The notes under the pieces were generated by a model. The model searched no databases, was not told where the DNA came from, and saw only the letters and a list, made by a program, of their open reading frames with translations. 17,105 nucleotides of DNA. Source: Clostridia bacterium (lineage in GTDB: Bacteria > Bacillota > Clostridia > Christensenellales > Aristaeellaceae). The position numbers were made by a program, and so were the translations under genes. Positions 1 to 8,180 of this stretch are shown here, one piece after another; position 1 is the first letter of the stretch, and every line of letters begins with the position of its first letter. The stretch is taken from NCBI GenBank assembly GCA_030526935.1, contig JAUNBY010000024.1, forward strand, positions 1-17,105, given 5' to 3'.

Positions 1-82
1 CGTGCTTATAAATCCGGATTGTTTTTCGCGAGAACGATTGACCCTGCACCGCTGGACGAACAAACTTACATGTCAACGAATC

Positions 83-208
83 CGTAGGGGAGCGCATTGC
101 GCTCCCGCCGGCCTGTAACCTGCGGGTTTGCGGCCGACCGTCGGCCTGGCCGTTCCCCCGTATACGCGACCCGCTGGTATAACCGGGCGCGCAATGCGCG
201 CCCCTACG
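83..208. repeat. Small palindromic intergenic repeat element with hairpin-forming inverted ends (MITE-like)
   Basis: Two 24-bp segments, 84-107 and 184-207, are inverted copies of each other. Each is itself a hairpin with an 8-bp stem: 88-95 with 99-106, and 185-192 with 196-203, both with a 3-base loop. The two copies differ at only two positions, and these are the two partners of one stem pair (A91-T103 in one copy, C-G in the other), so base pairing is kept. A third hairpin (132-137 with 141-146) lies in the core between them. The core has no coding potential that I believe. The layout resembles the GTAGGGG-type intergenic repeats and MITEs of many Clostridia genomes; that assignment is from memory. 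No target-site duplication is obvious. The rest of 1-255 shows nothing I can interpret. Confidence 0.6.
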
Positions 209-255
209 CCAGCCGTGTTAATAAATGTGGGTTTGATGGTTGCGCGGACGTCATT

Positions 256-1110
256 TCACCCGCGCTCATCGCATATGAAAAGCTCGCACGCGGGGCCGTC
301 GGGGGTGTAGGCGAGGCTATGGCACATACGCCGGCACAGATTCCGACCGGCCGTCTCGAAATACCACAGGCTGTCGGCGTTTCGCATCGCGACGGCCAGG
401 GATAAATCTTCTATGGCCTTTGAAACGGTAATTTCCACGAATTCGCGGCTTCTCGCGTAAAGCGCGTCGATAAGGGCGTCTCGTTCGCCTAGAGTCAAAA
501 ACAGCCGATTTAGCGGAAGGTGCATAATCGCGCGCGCGACGGCGTTCGCGAACGCCATGTCGAATACGTTTATGAGAAGTTCTCCCGATTCCCCGTCGTA
601 TTTAGCCATAACAGCCTCGACCTCGCGCTCGTCGAAGCGCAGCGTAAAGCGCGTTTCGATGGTCAGCCGCCTTATGTACTCAAGTACGTAATCGACCCCG
701 CAAAGCTCCCCTTCCACGGGAATTGACAGCTGATAATCTATGTCGCCCGGCGTGTCGAGGGGAAAAAGGCGCGGCTGGTACAGCCTGAAAAACTCGCCCA
801 GACCCTTTAGCGTGTCCCTGAGCGATATATTCCCCCAGTCGCGGGCCTGCGCCGCGAGAAAGGCATAGCGCCTTCGGGCGGCGGCCGTCTTTTTAAGGGC
901 GATGTCCACGCCCGCCTCGTAATCGGCAAAGGCGTCCCCGCGTCCGGCGCCGACCGCCATATGCCGGCATATACCCTCGAGGAGCTTCGCCGCCACGGCC
1001 TTTGGGACGGACGTGGAGCCGCCGCCCGTATAAAGGCTCGCCGCGCGTTCGAGAAGCGCCCATACCTCGCGTTTAGACCCGGCGGCTTCCAATGTCAGTT
1101 CGTATTTCAT
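256..1110 (-). CDS. DUF6179-like protein of unknown function
   Basis: A 284-residue soluble protein with no signal peptide or membrane segment. It resembles the DUF6179 family of Bacillota as I remember it. Visible matches are an early 'YTGGGSTSV' segment, a central 'FPLDTPGDIDYQLS' segment, 'GVDYVLEYIRRLTIETRF', and 'LLINVFDMAFANAVAR'. Remembered family members are longer (about 450-480 residues), so this is a short version lacking part of the N-terminus and the C-terminal region. It starts at ATG 1110 with an AGGAA Shine-Dalgarno at 1121-1125, only 15 bases after the stop of the upstream DUF6323-like gene, so the two are probably co-transcribed. The biochemical function is unknown and I see no catalytic motif. 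Confidence 0.75.
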   Translation of the reverse strand: MKYELTLEAAGSKREVWALLERAASLYTGGGSTSVPKAVAAKLLEGICRHMAVGAGRGDAFADYEAGVDIALKKTAAARRRYAFLAAQARDWGNISLRDTLKGLGEFFRLYQPRLFPLDTPGDIDYQLSIPVEGELCGVDYVLEYIRRLTIETRFTLRFDEREVEAVMAKYDGESGELLINVFDMAFANAVARAIMHLPLNRLFLTLGERDALIDALYARSREFVEITVSKAIEDLSLAVAMRNADSLWYFETAGRNLCRRMCHSLAYTPDGPACELFICDERG

Positions 1111-1125
1111 AATATCGCCATTCCT

Positions 1126-1548
1126 TTACGCCTTTGGGGAAAGCGCGTTTCTTCGCGGATTCCAGTCCGACATGAGTTCCAATGAACCTTCGCACTCGCC
1201 GTTGAACCTCTCCGCCATGGCCTTTACGAGCGCTTCGTCGGGTATGGCTGAGGCCCAGTCCGCCTTGAAGCGGTAGAACAGCGCCTGCATTTCGCAGATT
1301 GTAGATACGAAGTCTTCCTTTTGTATGTGCGGCGAGTCGCACAGCGCCCAGACTAACGCCGCCGCGGGACCGGGGCCGAATTCGACCGTCCCGCAGTCGT
1401 CGAGGGCGGCGTTTCGCGCCTCGACTATCTCGCGAACGTCCGCCGGCGTTATAGACAGGCCGTGCAGACGGGCTACTTCGCCCAGCTTCTCGATTTCGCC
1501 GGCAAAGACTTCGTTTGCCGCTGATGGCGCGTTCATATGATCGTTCAT
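1126..1548 (-). CDS. DUF6323-like protein of unknown function
   Basis: A 140-residue soluble protein, first gene of a two-gene minus-strand unit. It matches the remembered pattern of DUF6323: 'LHGLSITPADVREIVEARNAAL' near residues 29-50, 'VEFGPGPAAALVWALCDSPHIQKEDF', then 'ALFYRFKADW' and 'MAERFNGECEGSLELM' in the second half. DUF6323 and DUF6179 genes are usually neighbours in Bacillota, which supports both calls. The chosen ATG at 1548 is preceded by GGGAGGG (1554-1560) at about 6 bases. A second in-frame ATG at 1536 has no such site. I could not identify a convincing promoter between 1549 and 1640 on this strand. The role is unknown. Confidence 0.72.
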   Translation of the reverse strand: MNDHMNAPSAANEVFAGEIEKLGEVARLHGLSITPADVREIVEARNAALDDCGTVEFGPGPAAALVWALCDSPHIQKEDFVSTICEMQALFYRFKADWASAIPDEALVKAMAERFNGECEGSLELMSDWNPRRNALSPKA

Positions 1549-1596
1549 GAAATCCCTCCCTTATCCGGCAAAAGGAAAAAAGGAATAAAAAACCGC

Positions 1597-1625
1597 TTGA
1601 CACCGTGAATGTCCCGCGGTATAAT
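1597..1625 (+). promoter_or_regulatory. Perfect consensus sigma-A promoter of the putative antitoxin RNA
   Basis: The -35 box TTGACA (1597-1602) and the -10 box TATAAT (1620-1625) are separated by exactly 17 bp. All twelve positions match the consensus. Transcription would start near 1632. No protein gene follows on this strand before the hairpin at 1687-1721, so the product is most likely a small RNA. Confidence 0.85.
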
Positions 1626-1631
1626 AATGGC

Positions 1632-1735
1632 AGGAAGAGTAGCATCTTCGCGAGCGTTTTAAACCCGCTGGCAATCTAAGTTGTTAGAATCGCCGTGTAG
1701 CCACTAACTACACGGCGATTCGCTTACTTGTTTTT
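1632..1735 (+). ncRNA. Putative antisense small RNA (type I antitoxin)
   Basis: The perfect promoter at 1597-1625 would produce a short transcript of about 100 nt crossing the 14-bp hairpin at 1687-1721 and reaching the T-rich stretch that ends near 1735. The transcript runs convergently into the holin-like toxin gene. It is fully complementary to the toxin mRNA over the hairpin and the last codons of the toxin (1724-1735). This 3'-overlap arrangement is that of known type I pairs such as TxpA/RatA and Fst par. An 11-codon frame from ATG 1627-1629 has no ribosome binding site and is probably not translated. Both ends are inferred. The five Ts lie about 9 bases after the stem, so termination there is not canonical. 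Confidence 0.55.
1687..1721. terminator. 14-bp perfect inverted repeat, probable shared 3' end of toxin mRNA and antisense RNA
   Basis: Bases 1687-1700 pair perfectly with 1708-1721 around a 7-base loop (CCACTAA). The stem sits three bases beyond the toxin stop codon and lies inside both convergent transcripts. On the plus side a T-rich stretch with TTTTT follows at 1731-1735. On the minus side the following bases are not U-rich. A bidirectional terminator is known in par-type loci, but neither side has a tight U-run here, so its efficiency is uncertain. Confidence 0.6.
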
Positions 1736-1798
1736 GTTGATTGCTATGAGCAATCCTATAACCGTCAAGACAACCATGAGTATTTCATACGTCGTCAT
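1724..1798 (-). CDS. Putative holin-like type I toxin peptide (24 residues)
   Basis: A 24-residue peptide beginning MTTYEILMVV, followed by one hydrophobic helix (about residues 6-20) and a short polar, basic tail ending NKNK. The opening M-T/S-x-Y-E-x-L-M pattern, single membrane helix and lysine-rich end are those of the putative holin-like toxin family (Hol-Tox; compare TxpA and BsrG of Bacillus subtilis). Such peptides insert in the membrane and are toxic when overproduced. The start ATG at 1796-1798 is preceded by AAGGCGGGTG (1806-1815), a near match to the strong Shine-Dalgarno typical of the family. The gene has its own minus-strand promoter (1872-1900) and faces a convergent small RNA. 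It is too short for most gene callers. Confidence 0.8.
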   Translation of the reverse strand: MTTYEILMVVLTVIGLLIAINKNK

Positions 1799-1871
1799 CG
1801 GGCATCACCCGCCTTCGTATACAGTCCAGCGGGCATAAGCGCGGCTCGTGCAGTTTCTTCCTGCCAGTCTG

Positions 1872-1900
1872 ATTATACCACAATCGCTTTGTGCCGGCAA
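1872..1900 (-). promoter_or_regulatory. Sigma-A promoter of the holin-like toxin gene, with extended -10
   Basis: Read on the minus strand, the -35 box TTGCCG (1895-1900) is followed after 17 bp by TATAAT (1872-1877) with an upstream TGG, giving an extended -10 TGnTATAAT. Transcription would start near 1865, leaving a 5' untranslated region of about 67 nt before the toxin ATG at 1798. A long structured leader is usual for type I toxin mRNAs. Confidence 0.75.
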
Positions 1901-1945
1901 CTATTATTTACGCATTCTAACATCCCCTCCCCCAAAAGACAAGCA

Positions 1946-1974
1946 TTGACTTTTTTCGTTAAGTGTGGTATTAT
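1946..1974 (+). promoter_or_regulatory. Second plus-strand sigma-A promoter upstream of the CIRCE-controlled promoter
   Basis: TTGACT (1946-1951), a 17-bp spacer and TATTAT (1969-1974) preceded by TGG form a good extended -10 promoter. It diverges from the toxin promoter and lies about 140 bp upstream of the CIRCE operator. A transcript from here would either read into hrcA with a leader of about 190 nt or end early. Only weak hairpins are visible between them (for example 2049-2053 with 2061-2065), and no clear terminator. Confidence 0.6.
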
Positions 1975-2073
1975 ATAACCATAATTCAACACGGCGTCGT
2001 TAAAAAAACACCCGCCGCCCATCTTTTATTTGACTTTCCTTGACCTTTAACGCGAAATTAGCGTTCTTTACTA

Positions 2074-2102
2074 TTGACAAAACCTCCCGCAAGTGATACT
2101 CT
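2074..2102 (+). promoter_or_regulatory. Main promoter of the hrcA-grpE-dnaK-dnaJ operon
   Basis: TTGACA (2074-2079) and TACTCT (2097-2102), 17 bp apart, with TGA just upstream of the -10 as an extended element. The predicted start near 2109 falls just before the CIRCE operator (2114-2140), the usual layout for HrcA-repressed class I heat-shock promoters. The shorter alternative TATACT at 2103-2108 would need a 23-bp spacer and is less likely. Confidence 0.8.
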
Positions 2103-2113
2103 ATACTCGTCGG

Positions 2114-2140
2114 TTAGCACTCGACCATTATGAGTGCTAA
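2114..2140. promoter_or_regulatory. CIRCE operator (HrcA binding site)
   Basis: A perfect TTAGCACTC-N9-GAGTGCTAA inverted repeat: left arm 2114-2122, spacer 2123-2131, right arm 2132-2140. This is the canonical CIRCE element bound by the HrcA repressor. It lies in the 5' leader of the operon whose first gene is hrcA, so the operon is autoregulated and induced when misfolded protein titrates the chaperones that keep HrcA active. Confidence 0.98.
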
Positions 2141-2170
2141 CAGGCTGAATGGGGGATGATCGGAGTGTTG

Positions 2171-3187
2171 ATGGACGAAAGGAAGTTCCTGATACTTAAG
2201 GCGATCATCGATGATTACATCATGACCGCCGTGCCGGTCGGATCGCGGACGATATCGCGAAAGGCCGGCGTGGGATTTTCGCCGGCGACGATTCGCAACG
2301 AAATGAGCGATTTGGAGGAGCTTGGCTATCTCGGGCAGCCGCACACCTCCGCCGGGCGAATACCTTCATATAAGGCCTACAGGCTTTACGTTGACCGCCT
2401 GCTCAGCGTCTCCCGCCTGGACGACGAGGACGCGAAGCGTATAATGTCGTATCTGGACGTGAAGACAAGCCAGGTAAAGGAGGTCATCACCCGCGCGGCG
2501 CAGCTGTTGAGCGACATGACCAGTTACACCTCGGTCATATCCGCTCCGCATCTCGAAACGCTCAGGATAAAGCGCGTGCAGCTGGTTCCCGTGACGGAGC
2601 AGACGGCGGTGATGATAGTCGTGACAAACGCGGGCATAATAAAGGACGCGGTGGTCACCATACCGGCGGACATGTCCGAGGAAAGCCTTTACGACCTGTC
2701 GCGGATGCTCACGCAGCAGCTTGCGGACGTGGGCATGAAGCAATTGAGGAGCCGCTTCGCCGAGATGTTCAGGGATCTCAGCGAAAACAGAAGGCTCATG
2801 GCCAATATACTTCGAGTCATGGAAAGGCGCGTTGAGGAGCAGGCCACTCAGGAGGTCGTGGTAGGCGGAACCGCGAATATGCTCAGCTTCCCCGAGTATT
2901 CCGACGTCGAAAAGGCCAGAACCTTTTTAAGCGTCATCGAATCCAAGGAAAAGCTCTATCCGCTTTTAAGGCACCCGGGAGGAGTGGAGTTTACAATACA
3001 TATAGGCCCCGAGAACGATATACCGGAATTCGCCGATTGCTCGCTGGTCACCGCGAGCTACCGCGTGGGCGATAATTCGGTGGGCACAATGGGCATCATA
3101 GGCCCAACCAGAATGAATTATGCAAAGGTCGTGTCGGTGATCCCTTTCATGGGTAAGGCCATAACCGACATGCTTTCAGAAAAGTAG
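2171..3187 (+). CDS. hrcA: Heat-inducible transcription repressor HrcA
   Basis: A 338-residue repressor of class I heat-shock genes, usual length for HrcA. The N-terminal winged helix is clear: 'DERKFLILKAIIDDYI' then 'PVGSRTISRKAGVGFSPATIRNEMSDLEELGYL' and 'PHTSAGRIPS'. The central GAF-like and C-terminal parts follow, ending in the typical 'GPTRMNYAKVVSVIPFMGKAITDML'. I chose ATG 2171 because GGAG (2162-2165) lies 5 bases upstream and the resulting MDERKF start matches relatives. The in-frame ATG at 2156 directly abuts GGGGG with no spacing. HrcA binds the CIRCE site 30 bp upstream and its activity depends on GroE. First gene of the operon; grpE follows after 12 bases. Confidence 0.97.
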   Translation: MDERKFLILKAIIDDYIMTAVPVGSRTISRKAGVGFSPATIRNEMSDLEELGYLGQPHTSAGRIPSYKAYRLYVDRLLSVSRLDDEDAKRIMSYLDVKTSQVKEVITRAAQLLSDMTSYTSVISAPHLETLRIKRVQLVPVTEQTAVMIVVTNAGIIKDAVVTIPADMSEESLYDLSRMLTQQLADVGMKQLRSRFAEMFRDLSENRRLMANILRVMERRVEEQATQEVVVGGTANMLSFPEYSDVEKARTFLSVIESKEKLYPLLRHPGGVEFTIHIGPENDIPEFADCSLVTASYRVGDNSVGTMGIIGPTRMNYAKVVSVIPFMGKAITDMLSEK

Positions 3188-3199
3188 AGGTGCAGAAGG

Positions 3200-3763
3200 T
3201 TGGATGAACAGGTAAAAAACGACGAGTCCGTAAAAGAACATAGGCCCGCTAATGAAAGCGCGCCGGAGCCTGACTGCCAGAGGGAGCAGGTCGCCGACCT
3301 GGAACAGTGGCAGACGGCCCTTGAAACCGCGGTAAAGCAGCGCGACGAGTATCTGGACATGGCCAGGCGCGCGCAGGCGGATTTTCAGAACTTTAAAAGG
3401 CGCAACGCGCAGACGCGCACCGACGCCTACGACGAGGGAGTGAGGGACACGCTGACGGCCATACTCCCGGTCATAGACAATCTCGACCGCGCGGTCGCGG
3501 CGGGCGCGGAAAACGCCGACGCCAGGGCGCTTCTTGAAGGCGTAGAGCTGACCAGGCGCATATTGTCCGAAGCCGTTCAGCGAATGGGTCTGGTTGAGAT
3601 TAAAGCCGTCGGCGAGGACTTCGACCCCAATAAGCACAACGCCGTAATGCGCTGTGAGGAAGGGGAACCCGGAAAGGTTCTCGAGGAGTTTGAAAAAGGA
3701 TACGAGGCGAGAGGACGCGTGTTGAGGTATTCGACGGTTAAGGTTTCCGTCGAAGCCGATTGA
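3200..3763 (+). CDS. grpE: Nucleotide exchange factor GrpE
   Basis: A 187-residue cytoplasmic co-chaperone that exchanges ADP for ATP on DnaK. The acidic, variable N-terminus leads into a long coiled coil (about residues 25-75, containing 'ADFQNFKRRNAQ'). The dimerisation helices with 'ILPVIDNLDRAV' and the C-terminal beta domain with 'DPNKHNAVM' and 'VLRYSTVKVS' then follow. The start is TTG at 3200, with GAGGTG (3187-3192) 7 bases upstream; no in-frame ATG occurs until the middle of the coiled coil, so TTG is well supported. The gene lies 12 bases after hrcA and 56 bases before dnaK. Confidence 0.96.
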   Translation: MDEQVKNDESVKEHRPANESAPEPDCQREQVADLEQWQTALETAVKQRDEYLDMARRAQADFQNFKRRNAQTRTDAYDEGVRDTLTAILPVIDNLDRAVAAGAENADARALLEGVELTRRILSEAVQRMGLVEIKAVGEDFDPNKHNAVMRCEEGEPGKVLEEFEKGYEARGRVLRYSTVKVSVEAD

Positions 3764-3819
3764 AAGCGTAGCGTTCATCGCAAATTAAAGACGATAATAA
3801 ATTTTTGGAGGACATAATT

Positions 3820-5649
<1,830 letters not shown>

Positions 5650-5658
5650 CGGGGCTTT

Positions 5659-5690
5659 GGGGCTGTCCGGGGCTAAAAACGGATAGCCCC
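5659..5690 (+). promoter_or_regulatory. Intercistronic hairpin between dnaK and dnaJ
   Basis: Bases 5659-5669 pair with 5680-5690 as an 11-bp stem (one G-U wobble) with a 10-base loop. No T-run follows (the next bases are GGCCTTGACC), so this is not a classic terminator. It lies between the dnaK stop and the dnaJ ribosome site (5705-5710). It could protect the 3' end of a processed dnaK mRNA or lower dnaJ output relative to dnaK; both roles are inference. Confidence 0.6.
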
Positions 5691-5715
5691 GGCCTTGACC
5701 CAAAGGGGTGTGGCT

Positions 5716-6858
5716 ATGGCTGCAAAGAGAGATTACTACGAGGTATTGGGCGTTGGCAAGACCGCGAGTGAGGCCGAAATCAAAAAGGCCTATCGCCAGC
5801 TCGCCAAAAAATACCATCCGGACATAAATCCCGGCGACAAACAGGCGGAAGAGAAGTTCAAAGAGGTCAACGAAGCTTACGAGGTTTTGTCCGACCAGCA
5901 AAAGCGCGCGCGCTACGATCAGTTCGGCCACGAACAGCCCGGCGCGGGCGGGGCGGGATATTCCGATTTCGGCGGCTTCAGCGGCTTTGGGGGCTTCGGA
6001 GGTTTCGACGATATATTCTCCTCCATATTCGGCGGCGGGGGCTTTTCGGGTTCGTCCGCGAGGCGCGGCCCCGTTCAGGGCGACGACTTGCGCTACGAGG
6101 TGACGCTTACCTTCGAGGAAGCCGCGAAGGGCTGCGCGAAGGAGATAAACGTCACCCGCCACGAGGAATGCCCCACCTGCTCCGGAACCGGAGCTAAGCC
6201 CGGAACCCAGCCGCAGACCTGCACAAAGTGCAAAGGCACGGGACAGGTGACGGTCACGCAGTCAACGCCGTTTGGCCGTATGCAGAATATACGCGTGTGC
6301 GACGCGTGCCAGGGGACGGGGCAGGTCATAAAGGAGCCGTGCTCCAAGTGCTCGGGGCGCGGGCGGGTAGTCACGACGAAGAGGCGCAAGATAAACATCC
6401 CCGCGGGCTGCGATACCGGACAGATAATAAGGATCTCCGGACAGGGCGAGCCGGGAGAGCGCGGAGGCCCTCCTGGAGATTTGCAGGTCGTAATAAACGT
6501 AAGGCCGCATAAGTACTTCGTGCGCAAAGGCTCCGACATGTACGTGACCATCCCGATTTCCATAATTCAGGCCGCGCTCGGGGCTGAAATAGACGTGCCC
6601 ACGCTCGATTCGCCCGTCAAATACAACGTCCCCGAAGGCACCCAGCCCGGAACCGTCTTCCGCATTAAGGGGCAGGGAATACCCAACCTTCGCGGCAACG
6701 GGCGAGGAGATCTGTACATACAAATGAACGTAGAGGTTCCGACGAAGTTGAGCGATAAGCAAAAAGAGCTCCTGAAGCAGTTCGACAACAGCTCCACCGG
6801 ACGCGAGTACGAACAGAAAAAGTCGTTCTTCGAGAGGATGAAAAGCGCGTTTAACTGA
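5716..6858 (+). CDS. dnaJ: Co-chaperone DnaJ (Hsp40, class I)
   Basis: A 380-residue type I Hsp40 that delivers substrates to DnaK and stimulates its ATPase. The J domain carries the HPD motif at residues 34-36, followed by a Gly/Phe-rich region (about 75-120). The zinc-binding region has four CxxCxGxG repeats (CPTCSGTG, CTKCKGTG, CDACQGTG, CSKCSGRG) and two beta-rich C-terminal domains follow. ATG 5716 is chosen for its GGGGTG site (5705-5710) and the MAAKRDYYEVLGV start typical of the family; an in-frame TTG at 5695 lacks a ribosome site. Last gene of the heat-shock operon, followed by a strong terminator. Confidence 0.98.
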   Translation: MAAKRDYYEVLGVGKTASEAEIKKAYRQLAKKYHPDINPGDKQAEEKFKEVNEAYEVLSDQQKRARYDQFGHEQPGAGGAGYSDFGGFSGFGGFGGFDDIFSSIFGGGGFSGSSARRGPVQGDDLRYEVTLTFEEAAKGCAKEINVTRHEECPTCSGTGAKPGTQPQTCTKCKGTGQVTVTQSTPFGRMQNIRVCDACQGTGQVIKEPCSKCSGRGRVVTTKRRKINIPAGCDTGQIIRISGQGEPGERGGPPGDLQVVINVRPHKYFVRKGSDMYVTIPISIIQAALGAEIDVPTLDSPVKYNVPEGTQPGTVFRIKGQGIPNLRGNGRGDLYIQMNVEVPTKLSDKQKELLKQFDNSSTGREYEQKKSFFERMKSAFN

Positions 6859-6888
6859 CAGGTTCCGGGAGTTTGATTTGATTGACGC

Positions 6889-6920
6889 GAGGGGCGCGCC
6901 GTATGGCGCGCCCCTCTTTT
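6889..6920 (+). terminator. Rho-independent terminator of the heat-shock operon
   Basis: A perfect 12-bp GC-rich stem (6889-6900 with 6905-6916, loop GTAT) followed directly by TTTT (6917-6920), 30 bases after the dnaJ stop. It also sits between convergent genes, but the minus-strand side has no U-run, so it mainly serves dnaJ. Confidence 0.9.
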
Positions 6921-6949
6921 CGCGCGCGAATTCGCATATCAGCCAATTA

Positions 6950-8149
6950 TCAGAAAAGAAGCAGCAGATTATAATAGCCTATCATCAAAATGCAGAATGC
7001 CAGAGCCAAAGGGAGGGTTTTTCTGACCAGTTCGCCAAGGGATATATTGTAATATTCGCTGGCTACGACCAGGCAGACGTGAACGGGGGATATCTGGCTC
7101 GCGGCGTGGCACATGCACATCAAAAGCACCATCAGTTCTACGCCCGCGTCCATGGCGGCAAAAGCCAGGGGCGTTCCCAGGGCGATTATTCCGGTGTTTC
7201 CGCTTACAATGCCGCCCAGGAAGAACAGTATCGCGAAAATGAGGTATGTGGGAATCGGGAGCGTCGAAAGCGCCTCGGGGAGCAATTGCAAAACCCCCGT
7301 GTAGGATATAAGCTCCCTGAGCACCAGCACCAGAAACGTGTTGACTATGAGCCTTGGCTCGAAGGCCGATATCACCATCCGCCCCATATCCCCGGGCATG
7401 AACCGGTATACTATCGCGGCGGCGACTATTACAATCAACAGCGCGGGAACCACCGAAAGTCCCGCCGCAAGTATCAAAATCAGTATCGCGACGAGCGTCC
7501 AGACGTGCTTGAGAAGATTTAGCGCGTCCCGCTTTTTGTCGGAGCTTACCGGCGTTTCGGGCTCTTTCGGAATCTTTCGCAGGAATGGCGCGTATCCCAA
7601 CAGCGCCAGAACCGCGACGGGAACGATCATCGCCGGTATGAACCGCGACAGTTCTATCCCCGAAAGGCTCGCCATAAGCAATACCCCGGGATAAGTCGGC
7701 AGCACGCTTTCGGGAATGTGCCTGAACCAGCTTGTCACAACGGCCTGCTCTTTTCTGTCGAGATAGCCGTCGGTCGAGTCCTTAACTATGTCGCCGCACA
7801 GCAGCATCGCCGCCGCCGAAGGCAGCATGCCGATGAACATGGGCGTCGCGGTCGCGTTGATTCTCCGGTTATGAAAAATGCCGTTGAGGTCGGCCTGAGC
7901 CATCTTCATCTGATTTCTGGCGTCGAGCATTCGCTGAAGATAGCTTATCAGGTACATCGAAACCAGAACCGACATTGACTCCCAGCTTGTCAAAACCCCG
8001 CCCACGCGCTCAAGTATCACCATGGGGCTTATGCGAAACAGCGCCGCCGCGACAAGGAGACCTCCCAATATCGCCTGATATAAAGGCCGCTTAAACGCAA
8101 GCAGCACCACCATAGCCAGAAATGTCAACGCCAGATAAACGAGATGCAT
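6950..8149 (-). CDS. DUF401-family integral membrane protein
   Basis: A 399-residue, very hydrophobic protein with about ten predicted membrane helices, starting immediately at the N-terminus (MHLVYLALTFLAMVVLLAF). The overall plan and segments such as 'FIGMLPSAAAMLLCGDIV', 'FLGGIVSGNTGIIALGTPLAFAA' and 'CHAASQISPVHVCLVVASEYY' resemble the DUF401 family, membrane proteins of unknown substrate that look like ion-transporter-type permeases. The function is not established. ATG 8149 has GGGGAGGA (8155-8162) about 6 bases upstream. It lies 31 bases downstream of an ATPase/nuclease gene on the same strand, so read-through is possible. No clear terminator is visible on this strand after the stop. 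Confidence 0.8.
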   Translation of the reverse strand: MHLVYLALTFLAMVVLLAFKRPLYQAILGGLLVAAALFRISPMVILERVGGVLTSWESMSVLVSMYLISYLQRMLDARNQMKMAQADLNGIFHNRRINATATPMFIGMLPSAAAMLLCGDIVKDSTDGYLDRKEQAVVTSWFRHIPESVLPTYPGVLLMASLSGIELSRFIPAMIVPVAVLALLGYAPFLRKIPKEPETPVSSDKKRDALNLLKHVWTLVAILILILAAGLSVVPALLIVIVAAAIVYRFMPGDMGRMVISAFEPRLIVNTFLVLVLRELISYTGVLQLLPEALSTLPIPTYLIFAILFFLGGIVSGNTGIIALGTPLAFAAMDAGVELMVLLMCMCHAASQISPVHVCLVVASEYYNISLGELVRKTLPLALAFCILMIGYYNLLLLF

Positions 8150-8180
8150 AAAAATCCTCCCCTTAATTGCGACACTTGAT

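Noticed and set aside
1073..1645. Minus-strand open frame overlapping the DUF6323-like gene and the antitoxin promoter
   Set aside because: It is out of frame with two supported genes, has an arginine-rich translation, and crosses the perfect promoter at 1597-1625.
6878..7522. Plus-strand open frame of about 214 codons after dnaJ
   Set aside because: It starts before the dnaJ terminator, runs through it, and lies antisense to the DUF401 membrane protein; its translation is Gln/Arg/Tyr-rich without family resemblance.
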